Shown here: piece by piece, positions 33,776 to 41,851 of the stretch
How positions within the stretch are numbered: the stretch's first letter is position 1
Layout: every line of letters begins with the position of its first letter
Source of the DNA: CAIQJJ01 sp964606085
Lineage (GTDB): Bacteria; Chloroflexota; Anaerolineae; Anaerolineales; UBA4823
DNA length: 64,000 bases
Direction: 5' to 3'
NCBI GenBank assembly: GCA_964606085.1
Contig: CAZSFD010000004.1
Location: forward strand, 49,784-113,783
The notes under the pieces: generated by a model
Seen by the model: only the letters and a program-made list of their open reading frames with translations
What the model was told of the DNA's origin: nothing
The model's database searches: none
Position numbers and translations under genes: made by a program

Positions 33776-36010
33776 ATGTCCTCCCAGCCCACCCCCCGCC
33801 TGCTGCAAGCCCTCGCCAGCCTGAACCAGATCGGCGCGACGATCAACCGCATTGGGCCTGATGACAACATCTCGCCAGAAGTGACCTTGCAACTGATCGT
33901 GGAGAGCGCCACGCGGGTGGTGCCAGGCTCTTCGGCCTTAATTTACACCTACAACAGCACACTCAACTGCTTCAACCATGCCTCGCGCGTCTCGGCGGGC
34001 GCGTGGGATCGGCCCAGCCCTGGCGATGAGCCACGCCCGCAGGGCCTGGGGCAACGCGCCATCGCACAACGCCGGGTGGTACTCTCCTATGAAGAGCCTG
34101 ATTTGGGCATTCACCCGGTCAAGGCCAGCATCGGCGTCAAAACTTCGGGGTGTTTCCCGCTCTTCATCGCCGATCAACCGGTGGGGGCTTTGTACGTTTA
34201 CTTGCGCCGTGAACGCGAGTTCACGCAGCTTGAGTTGCTCATGCTCGAAAACTTCGTCAACCAGGCGGCCATGGCTATCTACCACACACACCGCCTGGAT
34301 AGTATGCAGCGCGACCTGGCCCGCAAGGAAGGCGAGTTGGCGCAGTTACGCCGCGCCGGACTGCTGATTTCCTCGCGCCTGCGCCTCGAAGAGACCCTCG
34401 AAGCGATCTTGCAGATGGCCCTCGAAGTCACCGATGCCCACTACGGCATCTTCCGCCTGCTCGATAAAAGCGGCCAAAACCTGATCACGCGCGCCTTCGC
34501 GGGCGAAAAGCTGGCCCAACCCCAGGTCGAAACCCTGCCGATCAACGCCAACAGCGTGATGAGCTACGTGGCGCGCACCCGTCAGCCCATCCTCATCCCC
34601 GATTTACGCGCCGAACCCTGGTCGCACATTTATTATCCCTTCGATACCGCCCTCGAAATGCGTTCTGAACTGGCCGTGCCGCTGATCAATGCCAGCGGGC
34701 GGCTGGAGGGCATTCTCAACCTTGAATCGCCTCAGGTAAGCGCCTTCAGCGAGGCCGACAGCCACCTGCTGCAAGCGTTGGCCACCCAGGCGGTGACGGC
34801 CATCCAGGAAGTGCGCCTGCTGGATGCCTTGCAGGAAATCGCCGAGATGCTGCTGGCGCAGCCGTGCGAGACCACCCTGGAGCGCATTGCCGAACTGGCC
34901 TGCGACCTGCTCAACGCAGCCGCCAGCGCGATCTGGCAGATCAAAAATGGCGGTCTGGTGCTGGTGGTTGCCAGCGGCGGGCATGAGCGCGGCGAATACG
35001 TTACGCTCGAAAACAGCCTGACCGGCCTGGCTATCCTGGAACGCCGCGCCATCATCGCTGACGATGTCGCCAATGATCCGCGGTTTCGCCACCCTGACCT
35101 GGCGCGGGCGCAGGGTTGGCAGCGCGCCCTGATCATGCCATTGTTGGGCAGTGATGGCGTGGAGCCAATTGGCGCATTCAGCGTGTACAGTTCGAGCAGT
35201 GAGCCAGGACGTTTTGCCGAATCGGAATGGGATAAAAAGGTGCTGACCTGCCTGGCGCAATATGCTGGCCTGGCGTTTCAAAATGCCGCCCGGCAAGATG
35301 CCCTGCGCGCCGCCCAGGAACAACGTTCGGTGGCCGAAACCTTCGCCGCCGTGGGTGACATCGCCTCCAATCTGCTGCATCACCTGAACAACAAGGTCGG
35401 CACGATCCCGGTGCGGGTGCAGGGCATTCAGGATAAGTGCAAGCCCGCCCTCGACGCCGACTCCTACCTGGCCCACAACCTGGACGAAATCGAACGCTGC
35501 GCCAGCGAAGCGATGGAAACCGTGCGCGAGAATCTCTCTCACCTGCGACCGATCCGCCTGGAGCCGGTGTACGTGGCTGCCCGCGTGATGGATGCCATCC
35601 ACGCCGCCAAGCTGCCGCCAGGCATCGAACTGCGCACCGAAAACCTGGAGGCGCTGCCGGTGGTGGTGGCGAGTGGGCGTTCGCTGACCCTGGTGTTCAC
35701 CAATCTGCTCGAAAACGCTGCCGACGCCATGCGCGGCGAGGGGCGCATCGCCATCCGCGGGCAGCCTGGCCGCGATTGGGTTGAGATCAGCGTCAGCGAC
35801 AGCGGGCCAGGCATTCCCGCAGAGTTGCACGACCGTATTTTTGAACTGAATTTCTCGCGTTCGGCCAGCGCCCGGCCCGGCAAATTGGGTTTTGGCCTGT
35901 GGTGGGTGAAAACGTTGATGACCCGGCTGGGCGGCTCGGTCAGCGTGGAGAGCGACGGGCAGCATGGCGCGACGTTTTGTCTGCGCCTGCCGCGCGCCAG
36001 CGAAGCCTGA
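33776..36010 (+). CDS. GAF-domain sensor histidine kinase
   Basis: This 744-residue soluble protein begins at ATG 33776, directly after the low-complexity repeat. It contains three GAF domains (about 35-180, 195-345 and 350-510), a dimerisation/phospho-acceptor region with LLHHLNNKVGTIP (about 535-550) and a HATPase domain (LVFTNLLENAADAMRGEG, SDSGPGIP, KLGFGLWWVKTLM). It should sense small molecules or light/redox signals in the cytoplasm. No SD is obvious, and no partner regulator is adjacent. Confidence 0.88.
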   Translation: MSSQPTPRLLQALASLNQIGATINRIGPDDNISPEVTLQLIVESATRVVPGSSALIYTYNSTLNCFNHASRVSAGAWDRPSPGDEPRPQGLGQRAIAQRRVVLSYEEPDLGIHPVKASIGVKTSGCFPLFIADQPVGALYVYLRREREFTQLELLMLENFVNQAAMAIYHTHRLDSMQRDLARKEGELAQLRRAGLLISSRLRLEETLEAILQMALEVTDAHYGIFRLLDKSGQNLITRAFAGEKLAQPQVETLPINANSVMSYVARTRQPILIPDLRAEPWSHIYYPFDTALEMRSELAVPLINASGRLEGILNLESPQVSAFSEADSHLLQALATQAVTAIQEVRLLDALQEIAEMLLAQPCETTLERIAELACDLLNAAASAIWQIKNGGLVLVVASGGHERGEYVTLENSLTGLAILERRAIIADDVANDPRFRHPDLARAQGWQRALIMPLLGSDGVEPIGAFSVYSSSSEPGRFAESEWDKKVLTCLAQYAGLAFQNAARQDALRAAQEQRSVAETFAAVGDIASNLLHHLNNKVGTIPVRVQGIQDKCKPALDADSYLAHNLDEIERCASEAMETVRENLSHLRPIRLEPVYVAARVMDAIHAAKLPPGIELRTENLEALPVVVASGRSLTLVFTNLLENAADAMRGEGRIAIRGQPGRDWVEISVSDSGPGIPAELHDRIFELNFSRSASARPGKLGFGLWWVKTLMTRLGGSVSVESDGQHGATFCLRLPRASEA

Positions 36011-36027
36011 GCGCCGCGCCCAGGGGG

Positions 36028-36510
36028 TTATGGCAATTCGGCAAAAGCCTTTTCAAATTCTTCCGCCTTCACCGGCCCCAGCCATTGCTGGATGATATTG
36101 CCTTCGCCATCCAACAGGAAGAACTGCGGTTGGACGCGATAGCTGAGCGCTTTTTTGAAGGGATCGTTGGCGGGGTCGTCAATGTCGAGATAGGTAAATT
36201 GAATTTTCCCGGCGTAGTCGGCTTCCAGCCCATGCACGATGGGCGCCATCGAACGGCAGGAGCCTCACCAAAAGGCGAAAAATTCTACCAATTGCGGTTT
36301 GCCAGCCGCTAACTGCACCGTGGCCGGGTCGGTGGCTTGCATGGCGGCGCGCGGGGTGGGTTTTGCCGGGCTGCTTTCGGCAGCGGGGTCAGGGATGGCT
36401 TCACCCGAAGGGGGATAAGCGCCGGACGTGGGCGTTTGTGCCGAATTGGCGCAGGCGGCAAGTAACCAAACACCCACAGCCAGCATCAAAAGAGAGATTG
36501 TCCGTTTCAT
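36028..36510 (-). CDS. Lipoprotein thioredoxin with in-frame TGA at the first active-site Cys: candidate selenoprotein (UGSC)
   Basis: Read through one TGA, this is a 160-residue protein. Residues 1-20 are a lipoprotein signal ending in LLAAC; about 21-65 form a Pro/Ala/Thr linker; about 66-160 form a thioredoxin fold (LVEFFAFW-U-GSCRSMAPIV, then YLDIDDP and the cis-Pro loop RVQPQFFLLD). The TGA (36265-36267, codon 82) stands exactly where thioredoxins have the first Cys of CxxC, giving UxxC with Cys85. Reading frame and homology continue without a break after it. A small hairpin follows at a SECIS-like distance. It would be an extracytoplasmic, membrane-tethered disulfide reductase or isomerase. 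Alternatives are a single TGC-to-TGA error or a nonsense mutation. Divergent from a TlpA-like gene. Confidence 0.7.
36237..36251 (-). promoter_or_regulatory. Candidate bacterial SECIS hairpin
   Basis: In the message, CGATGG pairs with CCATCG around loop CGC, 13 nt after the UGA; the apical loop begins 19 nt after it and has G in its second position. Bacterial SECIS elements lie immediately downstream of UGA inside the coding region with a G-bearing loop. The stem is short, so this is suggestive only. Confidence 0.4.
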
Positions 36511-36558
36511 ATTGAATCCTTTCCAAATCGTACCAAATTTATCTTATTTTACCAAACC

Positions 36559-37113
36559 ATGCCCGCCTGGTTATCCAAACACTGGAATATCATCACTTCG
36601 ATCACCCTGGCTGCCGGCGCCGGCTGGATTCTTTTGACGGCGGCTCTGTTTGGCAGTGAAACCGCCCCGATCCGCGCGCCGCAAAAAGGCTTTTACGCCC
36701 CCGATTTCAGCCTGGCTGATGCCGATGGCAACCGGGTCACGCTTTCTGAACTGCGCGGCCAGGCGGTGCTGATCAACGTGTGGGCCAGTTGGTGCCCACC
36801 CTGCCGCGCCGAAATGCCCGCCATGCAGCGTGCCTACACCGATTACGCCGAGGCCGGTTTTGTCATCCTGGCGATCAACCAGACCAGCCAGGACAGCCGC
36901 GTCGCCGCCCTCGAATTTGCCGCCGAACATTCATTAACCTTCCCCATTCTGTTCGATGACACCGGGGAAGCCAGCCAACGCTACGCCACCAGCGCACTGC
37001 CTACCAGTTTCTTTGTGGATCGAGCAGGCGTCATCCAAGAAGTGGTGATCGGCGGGCCGATGAGCGAAGCGCTGCTGCGGGCGCGCATCGAAGCGCTGCT
37101 GGAGATGCCCTGA
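36559..37113 (+). CDS. TlpA/ResA-like thioredoxin, membrane-anchored
   Basis: This 184-residue protein has an N-terminal membrane anchor (about 11-33) and an AhpC/TSA-redoxin domain (about 45-184) with NVWASWCPPCRAEMPAMQ as the active site and ATSALPTSFFVDRAG as the cis-Pro loop. The enzyme should act outside the membrane as a thiol-disulfide reductase, for example in cytochrome c maturation or protein repair. It is divergent from the UGSC lipoprotein and overlaps the next gene by one base (TGATG). Confidence 0.92.
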   Translation: MPAWLSKHWNIITSITLAAGAGWILLTAALFGSETAPIRAPQKGFYAPDFSLADADGNRVTLSELRGQAVLINVWASWCPPCRAEMPAMQRAYTDYAEAGFVILAINQTSQDSRVAALEFAAEHSLTFPILFDDTGEASQRYATSALPTSFFVDRAGVIQEVVIGGPMSEALLRARIEALLEMP

Positions 37114-37850
37114 TGTTGCCGATCTTGCACATCGGCCCGGCGGCAATCCGGACGCCAGGCTTGCTCTTGCTCCTGGGTGTATTTCTCGGCTCGTGGGCAG
37201 CCGAACGCTATGCGCCACGCCTGGGTGTCGCTGCTGATCAGCTCTCCAACTTGATGTGGATTGCGCTGGGCGCGGGCGTGGTGGGCGCTCGCCTGGGTTA
37301 CATTGCGCAACATGCCAACGCCTTCGCCAGCGACCCACTCAGCCTGCTCAGCCCCAGCCCGGCCTTGCTCGACCTGTGGAGCGGATTAGCGCTTGGCATC
37401 CTGGCTGGCGCGGTGTACGCCCAACGTCAACATCTGGCGGCCTGGCCCACGCTCGATGCGCTGACCCCGGCGCTGGCCATCTTCGCTGTGGCGCTGGCGC
37501 TGGCGCACCTGGCCTCAGGCGATGCGTATGGGGCAGTAACCGCCTCGCCGTTCAGCATCACGTTATGGGGAGCGCAGCGCCATCCCACGCAAATTTATGA
37601 GATGCTGCTTGCAGGCGTCATCCTGATTATGATTTGGCCGCGCGCCAGGCAGGCGTTCTTTGCCATGCCTGGGATGCGTTTCCTGAGCTTCATGGCGGCC
37701 AGCGCGGCGGCGCGTTTGTTCCTCGAAGCGCTGCGCGGCGACAGCACGTTTCTGGCCGGCGGCATCCGTCTGGCGCAGGTGGCCGCCTGGCTTGTGCTGG
37801 CCGCCAGCCTGTGGGCGATGAGAAAATTAGCGGGCGATGAACGCCCGTAA
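37113..37850 (+). CDS. Lgt-like prolipoprotein diacylglyceryl transferase family protein
   Basis: This 245-residue polytopic protein has about seven hydrophobic segments and Lgt landmarks: GARLGYIAQH, ASGDAYGAVTASPFSI and RHPTQIYEMLLAG. The signature is looser than in canonical Lgt (the usual GRIGNF.NGE block is degenerate), so it may be a divergent Lgt or a membrane protein with a related role such as partnering TlpA. It is translationally coupled to the TlpA-like gene. The nearby lipoprotein would be an Lgt substrate. Confidence 0.7.
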   Translation: MLPILHIGPAAIRTPGLLLLLGVFLGSWAAERYAPRLGVAADQLSNLMWIALGAGVVGARLGYIAQHANAFASDPLSLLSPSPALLDLWSGLALGILAGAVYAQRQHLAAWPTLDALTPALAIFAVALALAHLASGDAYGAVTASPFSITLWGAQRHPTQIYEMLLAGVILIMIWPRARQAFFAMPGMRFLSFMAASAAARLFLEALRGDSTFLAGGIRLAQVAAWLVLAASLWAMRKLAGDERP

Positions 37851-37877
37851 CAAAAATTCATGCTGAAGGAGTAAACC

Positions 37878-38297
37878 ATGAGCGACGAACTGGGTTTTGA
37901 AGTGCAATTGAGCGACGATTACGAGGCCGCGCTCGAAAAAGTGATCGCCGCGTTGAAAGCAGAAGGCTTTGGCGTGCTGACCCGCATTGACGTGCAAGCG
38001 ACGATGAAGGAAAAACTCGGTGCGGATTTCCGCCCCTATGCCATTTTGGGCGCCTGCAACCCGCCCCTGGCGCACCAGGCGCTCAGCAGTGACGGCGTCG
38101 TCGGGCTGATGCTGCCCTGCAATGTAACGGTCGAAGCCAACCCGGCTGGCAGCGGCACTATCGTGTGCATCGCCAACCCGGCGGCTATGCTGCAAATCGG
38201 TACGCTGGCTGAAAATGCGGCCCTGGTCGAAGTTTCTGCGCAGGCCAAGACCAGGCTGCAACGCGTGGCGACGGCCTTGCAGCGTTTGAACGTGTAA
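37878..38297 (+). CDS. DUF302 protein
   Basis: This 139-residue protein matches the DUF302 fold (EKVIAALKAEGFGVLTRIDVQATMKEKLG, YAILGACNPPLAHQAL, VGLMLPCNVTVEA). Function is not established; some members are found with sulfur or redox genes. A GGAG SD precedes the ATG. It follows the Lgt-like gene by 27 bp and overlaps folB by one base (TAATG), so the four genes from tlpA probably form one transcript. Confidence 0.88.
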   Translation: MSDELGFEVQLSDDYEAALEKVIAALKAEGFGVLTRIDVQATMKEKLGADFRPYAILGACNPPLAHQALSSDGVVGLMLPCNVTVEANPAGSGTIVCIANPAAMLQIGTLAENAALVEVSAQAKTRLQRVATALQRLNV

Positions 38298-38671
38298 TGG
38301 ATCAAATTTTCATCACCAACCTGCGCTGCCGCGGCATTTTGGGCGTGAACCCTGATGAGCGCGAGAAAATTCGCGAGATTGTGGTCAACCTCACCTTGTT
38401 CGTGGATACGCAACGAGCCGGAAAAAGTGACGACATTGCCGATACGGTCAGTTACAGCACGATAGCCAAAAAGGTGATGGCGCATGTGGAAAGCGCCGCA
38501 CGCTTTACGGTGGAAGCCCTGGCGGCTGACGTGGCGCAGCTATGCCTGGCTGAAACAGGCGTGCAGAAAGTGCGCGTCCGCGTGGACAAACCCGGGGCGG
38601 TGCGCTTTGCCGAGTCGGTGGGTGTGGAGATTGAGCGTTGGCCTGCCGTTGACTCACCTGGGGTGGCGTGA
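38297..38671 (+). CDS. folB: Dihydroneopterin aldolase
   Basis: This 124-residue protein has the FolB signatures: IFITNLRCRGILGVNPDEREK at the start, YSTIAKKVMAHVESA in the middle and VRVRVDKPGAVRFAESVGVEI at the end. It converts dihydroneopterin to 6-hydroxymethyl-dihydropterin in folate synthesis. No other folate genes are adjacent. It is coupled to the DUF302 gene and followed 22 bp later by tRNA-Lys. Confidence 0.9.
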   Translation: MDQIFITNLRCRGILGVNPDEREKIREIVVNLTLFVDTQRAGKSDDIADTVSYSTIAKKVMAHVESAARFTVEALAADVAQLCLAETGVQKVRVRVDKPGAVRFAESVGVEIERWPAVDSPGVA

Positions 38672-38693
38672 TAGAATGCGCTTCGCCTCGCAG

Positions 38694-38765
38694 GGGTGCG
38701 TAGCTCAACGGCAGAGCAGTGGCCTTTTAAGCCATTGGTTCTGGGTTCGAATCCCAGCGCACTCA
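38694..38765 (+). tRNA. tRNA-Lys (TTT)
   Basis: Acceptor GGGTGCG/CGCACTC (one G-U pair), D-arm GCTCAACGGCAGAGC, anticodon loop CTTTTAA with anticodon TTT, T-arm CTGGG-TTCGAAT-CCCAG and discriminator A give a complete cloverleaf. CCA is not encoded. Confidence 0.96.
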
Positions 38766-38772
38766 TTTCAGG

Positions 38773-38808
38773 AAAAACCAAATGGGATAAAATCCATTTG
38801 GTTTTTTT
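38773..38808 (+). terminator. Terminator after tRNA-Lys
   Basis: A 13-bp stem (AAAAACCAAATGG and CCATTTGGTTTTT) runs into a seven-T tract, 7 bp after the tRNA. Confidence 0.88.
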
Positions 38809-38866
38809 CGTATCGGGGGCGACCCAACCGGTTGCAATTGCACAAGGTTTCAGACCTGGAGATGCT

Positions 38867-40159
38867 ATGACGATCAACCAAGAATCCCGCTACTTCGACA
38901 CTTTCCCCCGCATCGTACGCGCCAACGGCGCAACCACCATCACCATCCGCCCGTTGTTCGACCACTGCCGCTTTGCCGAGGGGCAAACGTATCACGTCAC
39001 CCTTGTGCCTGCCGAGGGACTGCCCGGCGAAATGCGCTGGCCCGAAGACCAGGCGCAAGCGCTGACGCCGCAGAATGGCGAGCTGCGGGTGAGCGGCCAT
39101 TTCGGGCCTGAGCAAGAATACTTGCTGGCAGTACGCCACCCAGATGGCACACTGCTGGCTGAATGTCGCCTGTATGCGCTGGCAGATGACCTGTTCACCC
39201 GCCGCCCGTTCAAAGGGGACACGCACCTGCACAGCCACCGCTCCGACGGCAAGGAGTCACCGGCTTATGTGGCTGCCGCCGGGCGCAAAATAGGCCTCGA
39301 CTTCCTGGCGATCACCGATCACCATCAGTACGCCCCCTCGCTGGAGGCTATCGCCGCCTTCGCCGGCGTCCCCACCGATTTGCGCCTCTACCCTGGCGAG
39401 GAAGTCCACCCGCCCGATAACCGCGTCCACATCGTCAACTTTGGCGGCGCGTTCAGCATCAACGAATTATTCTGGCAAGATACCTACCCGCCGGCGGTGG
39501 AAGCCCTGGCCGCCACCCTGACCGATCTGCCAGACGGCCTGGCGCGCGACCAGATCGCCGCTTGCACCTGGGTCTTCGACAAAATTCGCCAGGCGGGCGG
39601 CCTGGGGATTTTCTGCCATCCCTACTGGTACTCACGCCAGCGCTACGACGTGCCGCACGCCCTGACCGACCTGCTCTTCGAGCGCCAGCCCTTCGATGCG
39701 CTGGAAGTGGTCGGCGGGTATCATCCTTTCGAGTTGGAGTCGAACAATTTACAGGTGGCGCGTTACCACGAGGCGCGCGCCAGCGGCAAGCGCATCCCGG
39801 TGGTGGCAGCCAGCGATGCGCACGGCTGCGAAACCGGCGAATTATTCGGCTGGTATTTCACGCTTGTCTTTGCCCATTCGCCCGAACTGCCCGAATTGGT
39901 TACCAGTATCAAAGACCTGTATTCGGTGGCGGTGGAGGCCATCCCCGGCGCGCCGGTGCGGGCGCATGGGCCATTCCGCCTGGTGCGCTATGCCCAATTC
40001 TTGCTGCGCGAGGTGCTGCCACAACACGATGAACTGTGCCACGAGGAAGGCCGCCTGCTGCTGGCCTATGCAGCAGGCGATGTGAACGCCATCGAGGCCC
40101 TGCGCCCGCTGCAAGGGCGTGTGGCGCATTTGTATCAGCATCTCTGGCAAACCCGGTGA
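38867..40159 (+). CDS. PHP-domain metal-dependent phosphoesterase
   Basis: This 430-residue protein starts at ATG 38867 behind CTGGAG. An N-terminal beta domain (about 1-115) precedes a PHP domain with the metal-binding motifs GDTHLHSHRSDG, ITDHHQY, YPGEEVH, GIFCHPYWY and VAASDAHG. This is the arrangement of CehA/McbA-like phosphoesterases. The substrate is unknown; no phosphonate genes are nearby. The DHH-like cluster and all five motifs are intact, so it should be active. Confidence 0.88.
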   Translation: MTINQESRYFDTFPRIVRANGATTITIRPLFDHCRFAEGQTYHVTLVPAEGLPGEMRWPEDQAQALTPQNGELRVSGHFGPEQEYLLAVRHPDGTLLAECRLYALADDLFTRRPFKGDTHLHSHRSDGKESPAYVAAAGRKIGLDFLAITDHHQYAPSLEAIAAFAGVPTDLRLYPGEEVHPPDNRVHIVNFGGAFSINELFWQDTYPPAVEALAATLTDLPDGLARDQIAACTWVFDKIRQAGGLGIFCHPYWYSRQRYDVPHALTDLLFERQPFDALEVVGGYHPFELESNNLQVARYHEARASGKRIPVVAASDAHGCETGELFGWYFTLVFAHSPELPELVTSIKDLYSVAVEAIPGAPVRAHGPFRLVRYAQFLLREVLPQHDELCHEEGRLLLAYAAGDVNAIEALRPLQGRVAHLYQHLWQTR

Positions 40160-40207
40160 ATGACCAGCGCTATGGTGAAATGAATTTCATCGTAGCGGGT
40201 TGGCCCT

Positions 40208-40226
40208 CGCAAGTCGAAGACTTGCG
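40208..40226. repeat. Small palindrome shared with 63550-63568
   Basis: CGCAAGTC-GAA-GACTTGCG is a perfect 8-bp inverted repeat. The same core with flanking CCACG occurs at 63550-63568, so it is a dispersed element. Confidence 0.6.
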
Positions 40227-40254
40227 CCACGGATTATTTTCGAGGAGCATGGAT

Positions 40255-40977
40255 ATGACAATCCCCCTGATTGGTGTCACCACCTCCCGGCTGCACAACA
40301 AGGCCGGGCACGCTTACCTGATGAATATGGAAGTTTACCTGCAATCGGTTTCGCAGGCCGGCGGCGCGCCGGTGATGATCCCGTTGGGACTGCCCGACGA
40401 ACAATTGGATGCCATCTGGCAGCGGCTGGATGGCATTCTCTTCAGCGGCGGCGGTGATATTGACCCGCAGGTTTACGGCGGCGAGGCGCACCCCAGCGTG
40501 GGCGGCGTAGATGCCGACCGCGACCGCGTCGAATTTGCCCTGATCCGCCGGGCCGTGGCCGAGAAACGGCCCTTCTTCGGCATCTGCCGCGGCATTCAGA
40601 CCGTCAACGTAGCCCTGGGCGGCACGCTGTACAGCGACATCAGCGCCCAACTGCCCAATGCCCTGCCGCACCCGCACGACCCATTTAGCGAGCGCAAGCT
40701 GCTACCGCACACCGTCAACGTCGAGGCGGGTTCGCGGCTGGCCGAAATTTTGGGCGCCACACAACTGCCCGTCAACAGCCTGCATCACCAGGGCATTCGC
40801 CAACTGGCCGAGGGCCTGCGCCCGTTGGCCTACGCCCCCGATGGGCTGATCGAGGCCGTCGAACTACCTGGGCATCCCTTTGGCCTGGCCGTGCAGTGGC
40901 ATCCCGAATGGCTGCAAGAGCAGGAACCCATGCGGGCGTTATTTGTGGCGTTGGTGAAGGCGGCAAGGGGCAAGTAG
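40255..40977 (+). CDS. Gamma-glutamyl-gamma-aminobutyrate hydrolase family (class I amidotransferase-like)
   Basis: This 240-residue protein matches peptidase C26/PuuD: catalytic Cys in FFGICRGIQTVNVALGG, and His/Glu in AVQWHPEW, plus LFSGGGDIDPQVYG. It should hydrolyse gamma-glutamyl amides such as gamma-Glu-GABA. ATG 40255 is chosen because CGAGGAG lies 7 bp upstream; another ATG six bases earlier is too close to it. The gene runs into a tandem word repeat that begins in its last codons (KAARGK). Confidence 0.88.
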   Translation: MTIPLIGVTTSRLHNKAGHAYLMNMEVYLQSVSQAGGAPVMIPLGLPDEQLDAIWQRLDGILFSGGGDIDPQVYGGEAHPSVGGVDADRDRVEFALIRRAVAEKRPFFGICRGIQTVNVALGGTLYSDISAQLPNALPHPHDPFSERKLLPHTVNVEAGSRLAEILGATQLPVNSLHHQGIRQLAEGLRPLAYAPDGLIEAVELPGHPFGLAVQWHPEWLQEQEPMRALFVALVKAARGK

Positions 40978-41010
40978 CAGGTGGCAAGTGGCAGGTGGTA
41001 GGATTGGAGG
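40966..41010. repeat. GGCAAGTGGCAGGTGG tandem word repeat
   Basis: GGCAAGGGGCAAGTAGCAGG, GTGGCAAGTGGCAGGTGG and GGAGGTTGG are degenerate repeats of one word. They link the end of the hydrolase gene to the SD of murI (GGAGG at 41006-41010). Confidence 0.65.
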
Positions 41011-41016
41011 TTGGCA

Positions 41017-41832
41017 ATGACATTGGTATCCCCTTTGATTGGTATTTTTGACTCTGGCGTGGGTGGACTTTCGGTGCTGCGCGAGGTGCGCCGGGAGTTG
41101 CCGCAGGCCCGGCTGATCTTCGTGGCTGATCAGGCGCACGTGCCGTATGGCAAGCATTCGCTGGAAGAAGTGCGCCAGTTTTCCGAAGCCATCACGCGTG
41201 ATCTGTTGGGCCGCGGAGCGCAGATGATCGTGGTGGCGTGTAATTCGGCGTCGGCGGCGGCACTACATCACTTACGGCAGACCTTTCCGCAGGTGCCGTT
41301 TGTAGGCATGGAGCCGGCGATCAAACCGGCGGCAGCGCTGACCCGTTCGGGCGTGGTGGGGGTGCTGGCGACGATGGTCACATTCAATGGGCCGCTGTAC
41401 GCCTCGGTGGTGGAGCGCTTCGCCCACGGCGTGACGCTGTTGCAAAGCACCTGCCCCGGCCTGGTGGAACAGATCGAAGCTGGCGAACTCGCCTCGCCCA
41501 CCACACGCGCCATCCTCGAAGGGGCGCTGCTGCCCATGCTGGCGCGTGGCGCCGATGCCATCGTACTCGGCTGCACGCACTATCCCTTCGTCACACCGGT
41601 CATCCAGCAAATCGCCGGGCCAGAGGTTGCCATCATTGACCCGGCCCCGGCGGTGGCGCGGCAGGTGAAGCGCTTGGTGGAATTGTATGGTCTGGCGGGC
41701 GATCCGGCCGAGATCAATACGACCACCTATTTGACCACGGGTGATATGGCGAAATTTTCGAGGGTGTTGGAGCAGCTGATGGGGGATGTGGCAGGTGGAA
41801 AGTTGCAGGTTGAAAAACCAAACTCCCTTTAG
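41017..41832 (+). CDS. murI: Glutamate racemase
   Basis: This 271-residue enzyme supplies D-glutamate for peptidoglycan. It has IGIFDSGVGGLSVLREV, the first catalytic cysteine in VVACNSASAAA and the second in IVLGCTHYPFV. ATG 41017 has GGAGG 6 bp upstream. The last residues (GGKLQVEKPNSL) are encoded by a GTGGCAGGTGGAAAGTTGCAGG word repeat, so the native C-terminus has been replaced or extended by it. Presence of murI supports a peptidoglycan wall. Confidence 0.94.
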   Translation: MTLVSPLIGIFDSGVGGLSVLREVRRELPQARLIFVADQAHVPYGKHSLEEVRQFSEAITRDLLGRGAQMIVVACNSASAAALHHLRQTFPQVPFVGMEPAIKPAAALTRSGVVGVLATMVTFNGPLYASVVERFAHGVTLLQSTCPGLVEQIEAGELASPTTRAILEGALLPMLARGADAIVLGCTHYPFVTPVIQQIAGPEVAIIDPAPAVARQVKRLVELYGLAGDPAEINTTTYLTTGDMAKFSRVLEQLMGDVAGGKLQVEKPNSL

Positions 41833-41851
41833 AGCCTTCGGCTTGTGACCT

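Noticed and set aside
36028..36249. Two separate short genes at 36028-36249 and 36265-36510
   Set aside because: Together they make one thioredoxin fold in the same frame with a lipoprotein signal. Neither half is a domain on its own.
38696..38866. An N-terminal extension of the PHP protein across tRNA-Lys
   Set aside because: It would translate the tRNA and its terminator; ATG 38867 has an SD and starts the conserved region.
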